64,000 nucleotides of DNA. It comes from Lonicera japonica (Eukaryota > Streptophyta > Magnoliopsida > Dipsacales > Caprifoliaceae). Within the stretch, counting starts at the first letter, position 1. Each line of letters opens with the position of its first letter. The notes below the pieces were generated by a model. That model did not search any database. It was not told the DNA's origin and saw nothing but the letters and a program-made list of their open reading frames with translations. Position numbers and translations under genes: made by a program. Below are positions 43,289 to 55,530 of this stretch, in pieces. The stretch is taken from positions 24,832,011 to 24,896,010 of the forward strand of contig CM038467.1 in NCBI GenBank assembly GCA_021464415.1. The letters run 5' to 3'.

Positions 43289-44907
43289 TGTTGACCTTAA
43301 AGTCAATAAATCTTATTTTGATAATTACAATAAGTTAATAAAGTGTTATTAACTCGGTTGTTCCATGATATAGCCATTTTAACCGATATATCTTCCGACC
43401 AAGTGTAACTTCAAACCGAAGCAAATCTCACACAAGCTTTACCAACGCATCTACTCACAAAAACTGAACTCAAGTGATATACATGTGCTATACAAAGCCA
43501 AGAAAAGATCTAGATCATCAAACAAGTGAAGATATGCACAAGAATGATCTCCACATGTTCTACAAGTTATCAAAACCAAGAAAGGATCAAGAACATCAAA
43601 CAAGTGAAGATACGCACAAGAAAATCAAGCATCACGAAGACTCGAATTATCATTAAATGGAGTGAGTGCTTAGATTTTATGTAAAGATACTTTATTGATC
43701 AAATCCCTATAGCTCAAATATATTCATGCATCTTTTAAAGATTGATTTAAACTAGCTTGAAATTGAATTTATTTGAAAAACATCATTTTACAAAAATCGA
43801 GTTTCAAAATAAATTAATATTAATTTTAAATGATCATATTTTAAGCTATAATAAAAATGGGGATCTTAGAAACATATATTTGAGGTTCAAAAATCATTAG
43901 AATTTTATTTGGAACTAAATTATTAAATTGGAAAAATATTTTTATTTTTCGTTTAAAATTCGCTCAATTTTTGCTCAGTTTTGATTTAACGGTAAAATGG
44001 ATGCCTTCCCGAACTCCGATCATTTTGAAATTTTTACAGTAGTTAGACAACATCTCCTGACAATTTTGACTAAATTTTGAGCATGATCCAACGGTCTAAT
44101 TGAGAGAAATTAACAAAATAATTTTGAATTTTTTTGTCAAAACTAGCTGTTGGAAAGTTTGAAAATGTATACCTTGGAGCCAAAACCTCTCTTAATCATC
44201 CCCACGGCATATGATTTGTAAGCTATAAATATGATGTCTTAGACATGTTTTAACACACTTGAATCATTCTACAAACTCATTTTACATATATACAAAGTTA
44301 TTCAAGTATTCAATTCATTTTATTGATCAAATTTCTTCATTTTTGAGCTATATACTTTTGATTCAATTTTGATATCTCTTAGTGTGAGCTTCATTTGTAT
44401 TTTGTCATATACAAGAGAGATATTGTACATTGGTGTTTGTCACCAAAACTCATTTGAATCATAATTGTGAAGGTGTATCTCATAGATTAGCAAGAGGGAT
44501 TTCTTGTGAAAGTATTGAAAGTGTTTTCAATACTTGTGAGAGTGTGGATAAGAATACACTTGTAGATGTTTGATTTTCACCCGAAAGGAGATCGGTTATA
44601 GTGAAATTCTCAGGGAACTAACCGAGCGCGGAGTAGGGGGAACAAGCCGAATCGTGTGGACAAAAAATCTTCGACTTCAAATTGGTTCAATCTTTCTTAC
44701 TCAATCTCTTTATTTATTTGTTATATTAATTGATTGAAGTTGCTTATATTATTGCTTATTCTTGAGATTGATTATTTAATTGATTGTTTTCCTTGATAAA
44801 CTTATTTAACTAAGTTGCTTTGCTTAAATAATTTAAAAACGTTTTAATTCCGCATTAAATTTTTAAAACCATATTTACCCCCCCTCTAGGGTATTTTTCG
44901 ACATACA
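43289..44907 (+). repeat. 3' LTR, about 1.62 kb
   Basis: It starts TGTTGACCTTAAAG, identical to the start at 40045, and ends CGACATACA, matching the end of the shortened 5' LTR. The LTR is gene-free; the 60-residue frame at 43474-43656 is unsupported. Confidence 0.8.
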
Positions 44908-44998
44908 ATTAGAGGTAAATCCACAATTGCGCTCCTCTCCGTGGTGAATTCGGAGGGTATATCCGGTGTGCAGGTTATCTAATGCCATGCGCTCATAA

Positions 44999-45246
44999 TG
45001 GTCGTTGGGTACAAGAAAATAAAGTTGCGCTCTTCGCTAACAGCTATAGCTTTTGGCGCAATGGTAATCGCTTGATCCTCACAATTGGTATCAGAGCAGG
45101 TCACGGTTCGATACCTGGGGCGCGCCATTGTGGGGGGGGGGATGTTTGGAATGACGCTCTAATGGTCGTTGGGTACAAGAAAATAAAGTTGCGTCTTCGC
45201 TAATAGCTATAGCTTTTGGCGCAATGGTAATCGCTTGATCCTCACA
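44999..45246 (+). mobile_element. Putative miniature LTR retrotransposon (SMART/TRIM-like), 248 bp
   Basis: Two direct repeats, 44999-45083 (85 bp) and 45163-45246 (84 bp), start TGGTCG and end CTCACA. They differ by one base and one single-base gap. Right after the first lies TGGTATCAGAGC (45086-45097), an exact initiator tRNA-Met primer site. The 79-bp interior also has a run of ten Gs. Also present are RNA polymerase III-like box A TGGCGCAATGG (45054-45064) and box B GGTTCGATACC (45105-45115). No target duplication is visible, so a simple direct duplication of a primer-site repeat is the alternative. Confidence 0.55.
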
Positions 45247-46290
45247 GACAGCACCATATAATTCTATCTCAAATCCAAAAAGTAATAAGTCTTTAATGAT
45301 AACCTAAAATTCCTTAAAACCTAAATATAATTGTTTCGTCACTGCCCTGATAGATGAATTTTTCAACATCAATTGGCTTGTGGCTTCACATGTAACCTCT
45401 AAATACACTTATGTGAGTAGTATCACTAAAATTTACTCTTCAAGTAATCACATGTACATAAGTTAAACTAACTACCGACCAAACTTTGATGAGAAACATA
45501 TCATACTTTACATGCTAAGTGGCGCATTTGGAACATTATTATATATATCCTTCTTGCAAAGTAACTAGCAATTGCTATAGAGTTGTTCCAACTGCAGCTT
45601 CTTAATTTTTATCCTTTATCATTTTCTTGTCTTCTAAAGGTGTTTGCTAGATGAACATTTTTTGTCTTTTATCGTAAAGATCTTTTCTTTTCTTGCACAC
45701 CATAAGATATGAGCTCATAAGAGATCATTTATCCTTATGAGTATTGTAACTCACTACAAGTTAACTATATTGTACAGGAAGAGAAATAAAGAACTAGAGG
45801 CACAAGCCAGTCATTAGATAGCCTTAACTTCAGTGCCTTTAGTTTGAAAGCGATATTAGACATTTTCATAATGTACTTCCCTTATACTCCCTTTTTTCCT
45901 TATACCTTATTAAAACAAGACTAGTTTAAAAGAATCTTTTACTTCTTAGCATTTTTTATTTTAATAGATCAAAACATTATATATAATTATATTAGAGAAA
46001 AGAAAGTTTTTTTTCATAAAGCCCCCAAAAAGATTTGGATAAAAACGTTCTATTATCAATTCTTAAAAAATGGTAGCTTTAAGTACTAAATACCGAATTA
46101 TTTGGCATATATCAATATAACTAATAAAAGATAACGATAGAAATTATAAACATAATATAAAAAACACAAACTTACAATTAATATACATGTCATAACATAT
46201 TAGCAAACAACATATTGATGTTTTAGTCTTTAGACAAAATTATCAACTTGTAATTGGCCCTCTCAACGTAGTAATCAAATATAAATGATA
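45247..46290. other. AT-rich non-coding stretch
   Basis: No gene is recognised. It may hold further debris of the minus-strand Copia, but I found no diagnostic motif. Confidence 0.4.
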
Positions 46291-46815
46291 AATTCTGTCA
46301 AATAATATGACTTCCTTTGAACCGACGTATTATTCACACGAAAACTTGATTGTCATATCATATTTATTATCAAAAGTGTACATGTTATTCGGCCAAACAA
46401 TAACCTTCCTTTGGGCCGATTATTATTCGCATAAATAACAAATACACACATCTTAATATTTTTAAACAAATAAATTTACTTTGACAACTTGTCGTTTTAA
46501 TTTATCTATTTTAAAATATAAGACGATTTGTGCTTCACATCCTTATGATCTTAAAAAAAATATAAATTTTTCGTATTGATGAGATTTGCAAAGCACGAAC
46601 TTTATTTTTTTCACATTGATGTGTAATGCAAATTTGGATTTATTCCTGCAAGTGTGTGTATTATTCTACCAAATAATAATCTTCCTTTGGGCCAATTATT
46701 AATTGCATGAATAATAATAACACAAATATTAAAAAAACAAATTAATTTCTATTATTTTGCCAAACAATAACCTTCCTTTAGACCGATTATTAATTGCATA
46801 AATAATAACTATCAA
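46291..46815 (+). repeat. Four dispersed copies of a 45-50 bp motif
   Basis: Copies lie at about 46296-46340, 46388-46438, 46665-46712 and 46765-46808. The shared outline is CCAAACAATAACCTTCCTTT, then GGGCCGATTATT and GCATAAATAATAA. Spacing is irregular. No coding frame accompanies them. Confidence 0.7.
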
Positions 46816-47137
46816 TATCTAAATAAATAATAAACTTGATTCATATCCTTAATCACAATAGATACAAGAATAAAATTCTTTAATCGTAACATATATATAT
46901 ATTTAAATTTACCAACAAAACTTAAATCTAAAATATATATATATATATATATATGTACACAGACACAAATCAATTGATGCTTAAAAAATTATATACACAA
47001 GAAAAAGTAACAGTATAAATCCATATACTACTGCTAATAGTATACATTAAAGCATTCTCCCCACTAAAAATAATAATAACAAATAATAGATTAGTAGCGA
47101 GAAGAAGCTGCTACAGCTAGTACAAATTAAATCATAT
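46816..47137. other. Non-coding stretch with TA microsatellite
   Basis: TA repeats lie at about 46891-46902 and 46932-46953. No gene is seen. Confidence 0.5.
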
Positions 47138-47237
47138 NNNNNNNNNNNNNNNNNNNNNNNNNNNNNNNNNNNNNNNNNNNNNNNNNNNNNNNNNNNNNNN
47201 NNNNNNNNNNNNNNNNNNNNNNNNNNNNNNNNNNNNN
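47138..47237. other. Assembly gap (100 Ns)
   Basis: Exactly 100 undetermined bases, the conventional length for a gap of unknown size. Sequence order across it depends on scaffolding. Confidence 0.98.
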
Positions 47238-47504
47238 TAATATTCTTTTTGAGGGAAAAAAAGGATACTATGCAAGCAAACAAAATTTGAGAACATGACA
47301 AAGCTGAAATGTGCTTAACTACTGGTTCACTTGTAATTTTTTTTTTCTTTTGTATATAACCCTCCGAACTTCATAAACAAAACAGATCTAAGGAAACAAT
47401 AATAACACAATCCAAATCAATAAACAGATAAAATTATGGCAAGATTGAACATGTATATTTGAGCAATTTATATATATTCGGACCTATCCTATATGAAATT
47501 ACCT
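47238..47504. other. Non-coding flank of the gap, possibly intronic
   Basis: Gene-free, AT-rich. If the UTR-like exon of the next feature is real, this would be the start of its intron on the minus strand. Confidence 0.35.
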
Positions 47505-48026
47505 GAAGAAATTAGTGTTTGGCGAGTAGATGACTGGGGCTTCGAGCAACCAGTGGAGAGTCTAACGCCGGCAAAAAAAGGAGAGGCGAGTTTAGGGTTT
47601 GTTACGCCGAAAAGAGATGCAGAGAGGATAGGCAACGAGAGTGGGAGAATATGACGGTGAGAGATGGAATTTCAGATCTCTCTATCAGAGTGGGTTTGTA
47701 TGTTGTCTATGCGAGGAGAGTGAAAATTTGGGTGGGATCGATTTAGGTTTTGTTTTTTTAATAATCAATATTAAGCACTAGAGGTGAAAAATTGGACGGC
47801 ATTTTTTTTTTAACTGTGTAACAGATTAAGTAACAGTTATTCCGTTAAAAAATATTTTTTTAATCTTTTACTTAATTTAAAAAAAGCAGAAACATTAATA
47901 TCTTTTATAACAGTAACGGTTATTGAATATTAGTAACGGACTAGGCACGTTATACAAGTGTAACGGCTATAATCTGTTACACACCCAAAAATTTGTCAGT
48001 TACAAATAGCTTGAATTGGTGTAGTG
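47505..48026 (-). mobile_element. 5' end of a CACTA-like transposon
   Basis: On the minus strand the sequence starts CACTACACCAATTCAAGC at 48026. Short repeats GTAACGG/GTAACAG/CCGTTAC follow in both orientations (about 47815-47990), as in CACTA subterminal regions. Further in (47760-47505) is GC-richer sequence with AAACCCTAAACTCGC and a splice-donor-like TTCAG/GTAATTTC near 47505, reading like a 5' UTR exon. No transposase is visible before the assembly gap, so the element is truncated or continues across it. The 3' terminus and target duplication are not seen. Confidence 0.45.
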
Positions 48027-48984
48027 TACGTTCTTCCTCAATGATGAATGTTTGCTCGGCTAACATAATTGTGTTGGCAGAAGGGCTCAGTGGAATGAAG
48101 CCAAAGGCACATCCTTGCCTCGGTTTCTCAAAAACGAGTGTCACACCAATGAGACTTAATTTCAAGGAACCAACCGAATGAAGTAGCCAAACTCGACCCT
48201 TTAAGACCAAATGTTGTCATCCTCCTTGGCCTTTCACAACCGAGCTAAAGACGGCGTAATTCATTCGGCTTCACATTTGGCTTCATAAAAACCGAGTGAA
48301 TCAATCTATTTTGACCGTTCCTAATCGAGCGAACCTTCATCCCAAGAAGGTAAGTTGGACAGCAAAGCATCAAGGACTTTCATTGTACTCGATTATGTGG
48401 GAACAAGTACAATCGAAAGCACCTCTATCTCCCTCTATATCTTTCTCTCTCTATAGAAGCCATGGCAGTACACCAAAAAAATAGAAATTACTTAAATTCT
48501 TGGCATGTCAACCAATAATGATGCCCTTTTCAGCTACTTAGAGTCCCTATTTTCAAAGAGTGCTAATAGAAGTCATTTACATAGATCATTGTAGATAACC
48601 TGAGAATGAAAATGGAGGGATCGAAAGGCAGAGTATAATTGTTTAAGTCAGTTGCAACCCCCATGTTTTTACACACTTTCTTTGTGTATAAAAATGGCCG
48701 ATGCATCTTTTTACAATTGAGTAGTTAATTATTAATGGTATATTAAGTGTTAATGATTGAGGTTAAAAAATGGTGGTATCTGACATTAGTTATTTTTTTT
48801 TTAAGGAAGCGTTGTAGAGAGGTTTGGGGGTGGCAATAACCCAACCCTAAAACATTCATCTTTCCCAATAAACCCCCACTGTTGAATCGCTACATTACGT
48901 CGTCACCATTTGACCACCATCACCGATACACTGGACTACCATCGGGTATTTTACACCTTGCCAGTATCATTATATCCAGCTGTA
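48027..48984. other. Non-coding stretch
   Basis: Around 48040-48420 the words CCGAG, TTCGG and CTCGG recur in both orientations. They form possible weak hairpins (for example CTCGGTTTCTCAAAAACGAG). Overlapping open frames on both strands (47977-48210, 47993-48181) are not recognised. Confidence 0.4.
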
Positions 48985-49639
48985 CCCACCACACTAGAGT
49001 CACCAGCTCTCTCTCTCTTTTCACCACCCTTACTTTCCTAAGCAACGGCGGTTGTAGTTCAGCCTTGGGAGGAATACAGAAGCAAAAACATCATGGACTT
49101 GTGATACATTTATTTTGGTAAAAGGATAGTATACAGTTTGCTCAAGATTTTTTTGTATATAATACATGCTCACAAATACAAAGATTTAGAAAACATACTT
49201 GAACATCATTTAAATAAATGCCACTAGCCTAAGATATACATTTGACTCTCAATTATTACAGTTGCATGTTGTGAATTTGGCAAAAACATTGTTCTAAAAA
49301 GGACATGAAAACATACACTACCACATATTTCCAACCCCTAACCTTAGAACGTGGTCTGGGTCGTGGACCAGTTATTGAAGGTGTAAGCCAATGATCATAA
49401 ACAAAGGCACGGTCCTCAAGTTTCTCTTCCTTTGAAATAATGATAAATATAACTTTCATAAATATTACAATAAACACGACAGGAGGTGAGGGAGGAGATA
49501 GAGAAAGAACTTAAACAATCAAAACATTCTTAAAATCAAGAAAATTATAATTGGGAACTAGGTGACTGAAGTCGTAGTCATGCAAATGCAATACCATAGC
49601 GTCTAAGAAGGCATCCCCTTGTACATTGAGTGAAAATAT

Positions 49640-50700
49640 GGTTATTTGGACTGCCCACAGAATATTTTTTTACTGTTCGTGATGATAAAACAAAGCAAAA
49701 TTTCCTCCTCCTCAGAAATAAACAAAACTTCTATTATATTCTGAGTTCCCAAAACTATCATAATATGCTTTTATTTTGTTTAAGTTTGGGAGGAGTAGTA
49801 CAGAAACAAAAACATCATGGACATCGGATACGTTTATTTTGTTCTAAAACGTTACATTTATAGAATTAATCTTGAAAATTTGTCATAAGAAGCCGCACCT
49901 CCAATAGAATTCGTTGTTGACTATACAAAAGAGGGAATGTTACTTGGGACAGGTGGTTTTGCTTTGAATTCGAAGTTATATTTAGTTGGTGGGAAAATGA
50001 TTGGAAAGGGAAAAAAAATTGGGTTTTTAAACCCTTCAGGAGTATTAGATCACGAAAACAATTATATTTTCCTTGGTAGTGAGATTATTCCATGGGCAAA
50101 AGTCAATCTCAAAATTTCTACGATCGGTGGCAAGTTATATATGCTAGGGTGTGTGCCTCATTGCAAGATACAATATATTCCATCTATTGCATTTGAGTGC
50201 TATGATCTCATTAGCATTAGTTAGACCAAACCAACACTATCGAGAAAAAACAAAAGTTTATTATCAAATGGGAGCATCTTCGCTTGATGCCTTTTTTGTT
50301 AGGGGCAGAATATTATATAAAGAATTCTTTTGGAGGTAATTTATACAATATAAATATGGGGAAGTTGAAAGATACTACTTATAAAAATAGGCAAGAATGA
50401 ACATAATTCTGCTTATTTGCACAATTGTTTGGTAGAAACAACTTCAATGGCCAATACTCATGGAGGGCTAAATGCATATGATGATAATCTATCATCTTAT
50501 TTTCTAGGAGAAGGAAATATAACCTATATTTGTGGAGGGTTAAAAGCATATGATGATAATCTTATTTCAATGGCAGATGGTGAATATGGGATAGTCATTG
50601 GCTATAGTCATAGAGGTTGTTTTTATTTCCTAAGAAATAAGATCATTTCATATGATGATAATCTTATTTCTTTAACCATCCATGTGTATAAGCAATCATT
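49640..50700 (+). pseudogene. Kelch-repeat pseudogene, copy F1
   Basis: Broken frames spell a kelch-type beta-propeller. At 49937-50224 GGFALNSKLYLVGGKMIGKG and ISTIGGKLYMLGCVP show the kelch hallmarks (Gly-Gly pair followed by a hydrophobic strand, then FECYD). Further repeats follow in 50417-50660 (AYDDNLIS twice, HRGCFYFLRNKIISYDD). Stops and frameshifts divide the sequence, and no F-box is recognisable upstream. Plant proteins of this kind are usually F-box adaptors of ubiquitin ligases. The family assignment rests on the repeat pattern only. Confidence 0.6.
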
Positions 50701-51265
50701 ACCCCATCTTCACCCTCAATCATTGAAGTCGTTTCTGCCAAACAATTGTAAAAAGGCAAAGAAGTAAAATTATGTTTATTCTCACCTAAAATATAAATAG
50801 TATCCTTCCACTCCCCCACATCCACAATGTAAAAATTGACTCTAAAAAAATTCTTTATATAAATATTCCACCCTCGACAAAAAAAAGTATCATGCGAACA
50901 TACTACCATCCAACAATAAACTTTTTTGGTCTCGACAAGTGTGAAGGCTCTAGTAACTCCACCCATCAACTACATAAAAGATCATAGTACACAAATACAG
51001 AAAACGAAATATTTTGTATTAGGCAATAAGGCACACAACCTAGCACATATAACTTGCCACCAATCGTAGCAAGATAATCACCATATGTTAGATCTAATAC
51101 CCTGAAGGGTTCAAGCGCCCAAAACTTTTTCCCTTTCCAATCATCTTCCCACCAACCATATATAACTTCAAATTCAAATCAAAACCACCCATCCCAAGCG
51201 GCTTTCCTTATTTTATATAGTTAACAACGAATTCTACTGGAGGTACATTTTCTTGTGACAATTTT
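50664..51265 (-). pseudogene. Kelch-repeat pseudogene, inverted copy R1
   Basis: It is the reverse complement of F1, joined tail to tail near 50696. The frame at 50969-50664 contains FYNCLAETTSM and DGVMIAYTHGW, equivalent to F1's HNCLVETTSM region. Upstream, ATIGGKLYVLGCVP can be read near 51050. Stops abound. Inverted similarity with F1 continues outside the coding part to about 51775 (pairing with about 49395). Confidence 0.6.
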
Positions 51266-53279
51266 TGAAGGTTAACTCTATAAAATGTAGCGTTTTAAAA
51301 CAAAATAAAGGTATCCCACATCCATGATGTTTTTGCTTATGCACTACTACTCCCAAACTTAAACAAAATAAAGGCATATGTTGATAATCTTGAGAACTCA
51401 AAATATAATAGAGGTTTTGTTTATTTCTTACGAGAAAGGAAAATTTTGCTTTGTTATATCATTACGAATGGTAAAAAAATATTATGTGTGCAATCTACAT
51501 AACAATATTTTCAATCAATATACAAGGTGATGCTTTCCTGGACGATGTGGTGTTGTATTTGTATGACTACAACTTCAGTCACCTGGTTCCCAATTATAAT
51601 TTTCTTGATTTTGAGAATGTTTTGATTGTTTAAGTTCTTTTTCTATCTCCTCCCTCACCTTATGTTGTGTTTATCGGAATATTTGTGGAAGTCATATTAA
51701 TTATTATTACACGCTCCTCTATTGGTGTTTCTTTGTCGTTATTTCAAAAAAGGAAAAAAAGAAACTTGAGGACCCACTTCTAGTTACCGAATATAACTTT
51801 GAATTTAAAATAAAACCATTCAACGCAGTTGCTATTCTCTTCTTTTTAAAAAAGAAGACAAGTTCCACTCCAATGACCATTGCACAGGAAAACAATAAAA
51901 CATACAAGAACAAATACAAATAATTCTAGAAAAACTAATGTGTGCAAATAACAACCAGAATATCAAATATTCTGGGAAACAAAAGCTAGGTTGTGACTTA
52001 TTGGATGGCATTGAAACTGGATTGGTTGGATTAGGCAGATATGGTATTAAGTTCTTTCCTAATGGGTGATTATTGAGAATCTTATAATGTTCCTAACAAC
52101 TAAAACACCAATTTAATATTACTTAGAGCTAAAACTAAATCTTAACGCACAATAAAGTTACGAGATGTACAAAAAAAGGAGGTAAAACTTAACTCAACTC
52201 TGTCATCATGCATCACAGAATGCAAAATGATAAGGAAAAAGACAATTGATTTTTAAAGAAAAACTACAAAAGTGAGTTGTGTGGTTCGGTGCGATATTTC
52301 TATTATTTTTTTCCTTTATTTCCATATAGAATAAAAATTATGAACAGTGAGTAAGAATGGCAACGGGTTGGGTATGGGGCAGGTTTTGGCCAATACCAAA
52401 CCCACCACACTAGAGTCACCAGCTCTTTCTCTTTTCACCACTCCTGTTTTCCTAAGCAACGGTGGTTGTAGTATTTAGCATTAGGATGAGTAAATATAAA
52501 AGCAAAAACATTATGGACTTATGATACATTTATTTTGGTATAAAAGGATAATATACAGTTTGCTCAAGATTTTTTTGAATATAAATATATACACACAAAT
52601 ACAAAGATTTAGAAAACATACTTTAACATCATCTAGATAAATGCCACTGGCCTAAATATGTACATTTGACCCACATTATTGTAGTTGCATGCTGCGAATT
52701 TGGCAAAAACATTGTTCTAAAAAGGACACGAAAACAAATGTAACATACACTACCACATATTCCAACTTGACAACCCCTAACCTTAGAACATGGTCTGGGT
52801 CGTGAACTAGTTAGTGAAGGTGTAAGCTAATGATCATAAACAATAACTAGGTGCGGTCCTCAAGTTTCTTTTCTCCTCCTATGAAATAACGATAAATATT
52901 ATGACAAACACAACATATGGTGAGGGAGATAGAGAAAAAACTTAAACAATCGAAACATTCTCAGAATTAAGAAAATTATAATTGGGAACCAGGTGACTGA
53001 AGTCGTAGTCATACAAATGCAGCACCACAGCGTCTAAGAAGGCATCCTCTTGTACATTGAGCGAAAATATGGTTATGTGGACTGCCCACTGAATATTTTT
53101 TACCATTCGTGATGATAAAACAAAGCAAAAATTTTCTTTCCTAAGAAATAAACAAAACCTCTATTATATTTTGAGTTCCTAAAATTATCATCTAGGAGTA
53201 GCAAAAACATCATTGACATGTAATACATTTTTTTGTTTTAAAACATTACATTTATAGAGTTAATATTGAAAAATTGTCA

Positions 53280-54061
53280 TAAGATACTACACCTCCAATA
53301 GAATTCATTGTTGACTATACAGAGAGAATGCCGCTTGGGATGGGTGGTTTTGCTTTAAAGTTATATTTGGTTGGTAGGAAGATAATTGGAAACGGAAAAA
53401 GTTTTGGGATCTTAAACCCTCCAAGAGTATTAGATCTAACATACGATTATCTGGAGTAAGTTATAAAGTTTTTATATATGATCTCTTTAGCCCACGAAAA
53501 CAATTGTATTCTCCTGGTAGTGATATTATTTCACCGATGATTGGGGCAAAAGTCAATCCCAAAATTGCTACGATTGGTGGCAAGTTATATGTGCCCGAGA
53601 TACAAGATATTTCATATCCCACATTTGAGTGCTATAATCCTTCATGTAGCCAATGGGTGGAGTTGGTAGAGCCTTCATTACTAAGACAAAACAAAGTTTA
53701 TTATCGAATGGAAACATCTTCGCTTAACACCTTTTTTGTCAGGGAAAAATATTTATATAAATAAGCAATTTTTACAATGTGGATATGGAAGAGTGGAAAG
53801 ATACTACTTATAAAAATAGGCAAGAATGCACATAATTCTACTTATTTGCCTTTTTACAATTGTTTGGTAGAAACAATTTCAATGATCAAGGATAAAGATG
53901 GGGTAGTCGTTGCCTATACTCGTGGAGGGCTAATGGCATATGATGATAATCTTATTTCAATGGCCGATAGTGAAAATGGGGTAGTCATTGGCAATACTCA
54001 TAGAGGTGGTTTTTATTTCCTAGGAAATAAGATTATTTCATATGATGATAATCGAGTATAG
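53280..54061 (+). pseudogene. Kelch-repeat pseudogene, copy F2
   Basis: The frame at 53504-53764 reads ATIGGKLYVPEIQDISYPTF and ECYNPSCSQWVELVEPSL, a better preserved kelch blade (Gly-Gly, Tyr, then Trp) than in F1. The frame at 53777-54061 continues with FYNCLVETISM, AYDDNLISMADSENG and HRGGFYFLGNKIISYDD. Frameshifts lie between the pieces. Confidence 0.6.
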
Positions 54062-55530
54062 CAATAACTATATTATCTTCACCCTCAATCATTGAAGTTG
54101 TTTATGCTAAACAATTGTAAAAAAGTAAAGAATTAAAATTATGTTTATTCTTGCCTAAAATATAAGTAGTATCCTTCCACTCACCACATCCACAACGTAG
54201 AAATTAACTCTAAGAGAATTCTTTATATAAATATTCCACCCTATGACAAAAAAAAAGTATCAATCGAACCTGCTCCCATTCGATAATAAATTTTTTTTTG
54301 TCTTGATAGTGTGAAGACTCTAACAACTCCACCCACCAACTATACAAAGGATCATAGCACACAAATGCAAAAGACAAAATATTTTGTATCATGCAATGAG
54401 GCACATACCCTAGTATATATAACTTGCTACCAATGGTAGATTTTGAAATTGGCTTTCGCCCAATCATCGGTGAAATAATATCACTACCAGGAGAATAAAA
54501 TTGTTTTTGTGGGCTAAAAAGATCATATACAAAAAATTTAGAAATTACTCCATGATCGCTGTATATTAGATCTATCCTGAAGGGTTCAAGTGCCCAAAAC
54601 TTTTTCCCTTTCTAATTATCTTCCCACGAACCAAATATAACTTCGAATTCAAAGCAAAACCACCCATCCCAAGCGGCTAGGGGTGTGCATGGTTCGGTTA
54701 ATCGAATTGAGCGGTTAAACAATCAACCGAACCGACTTTTCGGTTTTAGGCTTAAGTTCAACCGAACCAAACCATTAAATCGGCTAAAATCGACCGGGGT
54801 CGGTTCGGTTTTGGTCGGTTCGGGCGGTCAGTTTTTGTCGGTTTGAACCTTGGGCTTAAATTAGTGTTTTAGGCCATAGGTTTATAATATTTGGAATTTT
54901 TTTATATGTTCTTCTATCTCTTGGGCCTTATTTTCTTATTGATTATTTGCACATTTTATTAGAATTTCTTTTTAATTATTTAAACTATATTATTTTAAAA
55001 AAAATAGCTCATTAATTAAATACACAAAACCAATAAAAATGTAATAAGCATACTAGTCGGTTCGGTTCGGTTTTTGTCGGTTTATACACCAAAAAAACCG
55101 ATAACCGAACCGACCTATTTTCGGTTGTCCGATAACTGAACCGAACCGAACCGCAAAACTTGAAAAACCGCTCGGTTCAAGCCGATTCAGTTCGGTTCGG
55201 TTTTTCGGTTTTCTGCACACCCTACAAGCGGCTTTCCTTCTTTTGTATAGTTAACAACCAATTCTAATAGAGGTGCGTTTTCTTGAGACAATTTTTCAGG
55301 ATTAACTCTATAAATGTAGAGTTTAAAACAAAATAAACACATCCCAAGTTCATGATGTTTTTGCTTCTGCACTACTCCTCCCAAACTTAAACAAAATAAA
55401 GGCATATGTTGATAATCTTGAGAACTCGAAATATAATAGAGGTTTTGTATATTTCTTAGGAGAAGGAAAATTTTGCTTTGTTTTATCATTACAAATAAAA
55501 AAAAAATATTATGTGCACAATCCACATAAC
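54062..55530 (-). pseudogene. Kelch-repeat pseudogene, inverted copy R2, split by a hAT element
   Basis: At 54467-54210 the minus strand encodes STIGSKLYILGYVPHC and FVCYDPLYSWWVELLESS. At 55525-55240 it encodes LLLRNIQNLYYISSSQDY and NPEKLSQENAPLLELVVNYT, the upstream part. The element at 54678-55224 separates the two. This is the inverted partner of F2. Confidence 0.6.
54678..55224. mobile_element. hAT MITE with perfect 8-bp target duplication
   Basis: It starts TAGGGGTGTGCATGGTTCGG and ends TCTGCACACCCTA. CAAGCGGC is repeated on both sides (54670-54677, 55225-55232). CGGTTCGGTT and CCGAACCGAA boxes fill the subterminal parts and would pair with each other. Unit 1 at about 51196 is the empty site. 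Confidence 0.93.

Larger units (their letters stand above)
40045..44907 (+). mobile_element. Sirevirus-like Copia retrotransposon with deletions
   Basis: The element has a 5' LTR reduced to 119 bp, a primer site, a long gag, a short pol remnant, a 3' untranslated part with repeated AAAAAGGGGGAGA-type tracts, and a full 3' LTR of about 1.6 kb. The long gag with a coiled-coil-like tail and the poly-purine tracts near the 3' end are features of Sireviruses. Integrase, reverse transcriptase and RNase H have been deleted between about 42555 and 42900. The flanks GATAG and ATTAG do not match well as a target duplication. Confidence 0.85.
48985..52351 (+). repeat. Tandem duplication, unit 1 (kelch inverted pair)
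   Basis: It begins CCCACCACACTAGAGTCACC and ends near ATGAACAGTGAG. It matches 52401-56361 in the same orientation along its whole length. Each unit contains a forward kelch-like pseudogene followed by an inverted one. Confidence 0.85.

Noticed and set aside
36946..44907. Reading 36.9-44.9 kb as a single Copia element with two LTRs
   Set aside because: Coding remains are on opposite strands and the LTRs are unrelated, so two separate elements are present.
45054..45115. Possible tRNA gene (box A and box B present)
   Set aside because: No cloverleaf with an anticodon arm can be drawn, and the primer-site motif lies between the boxes. A retroelement is a better explanation.
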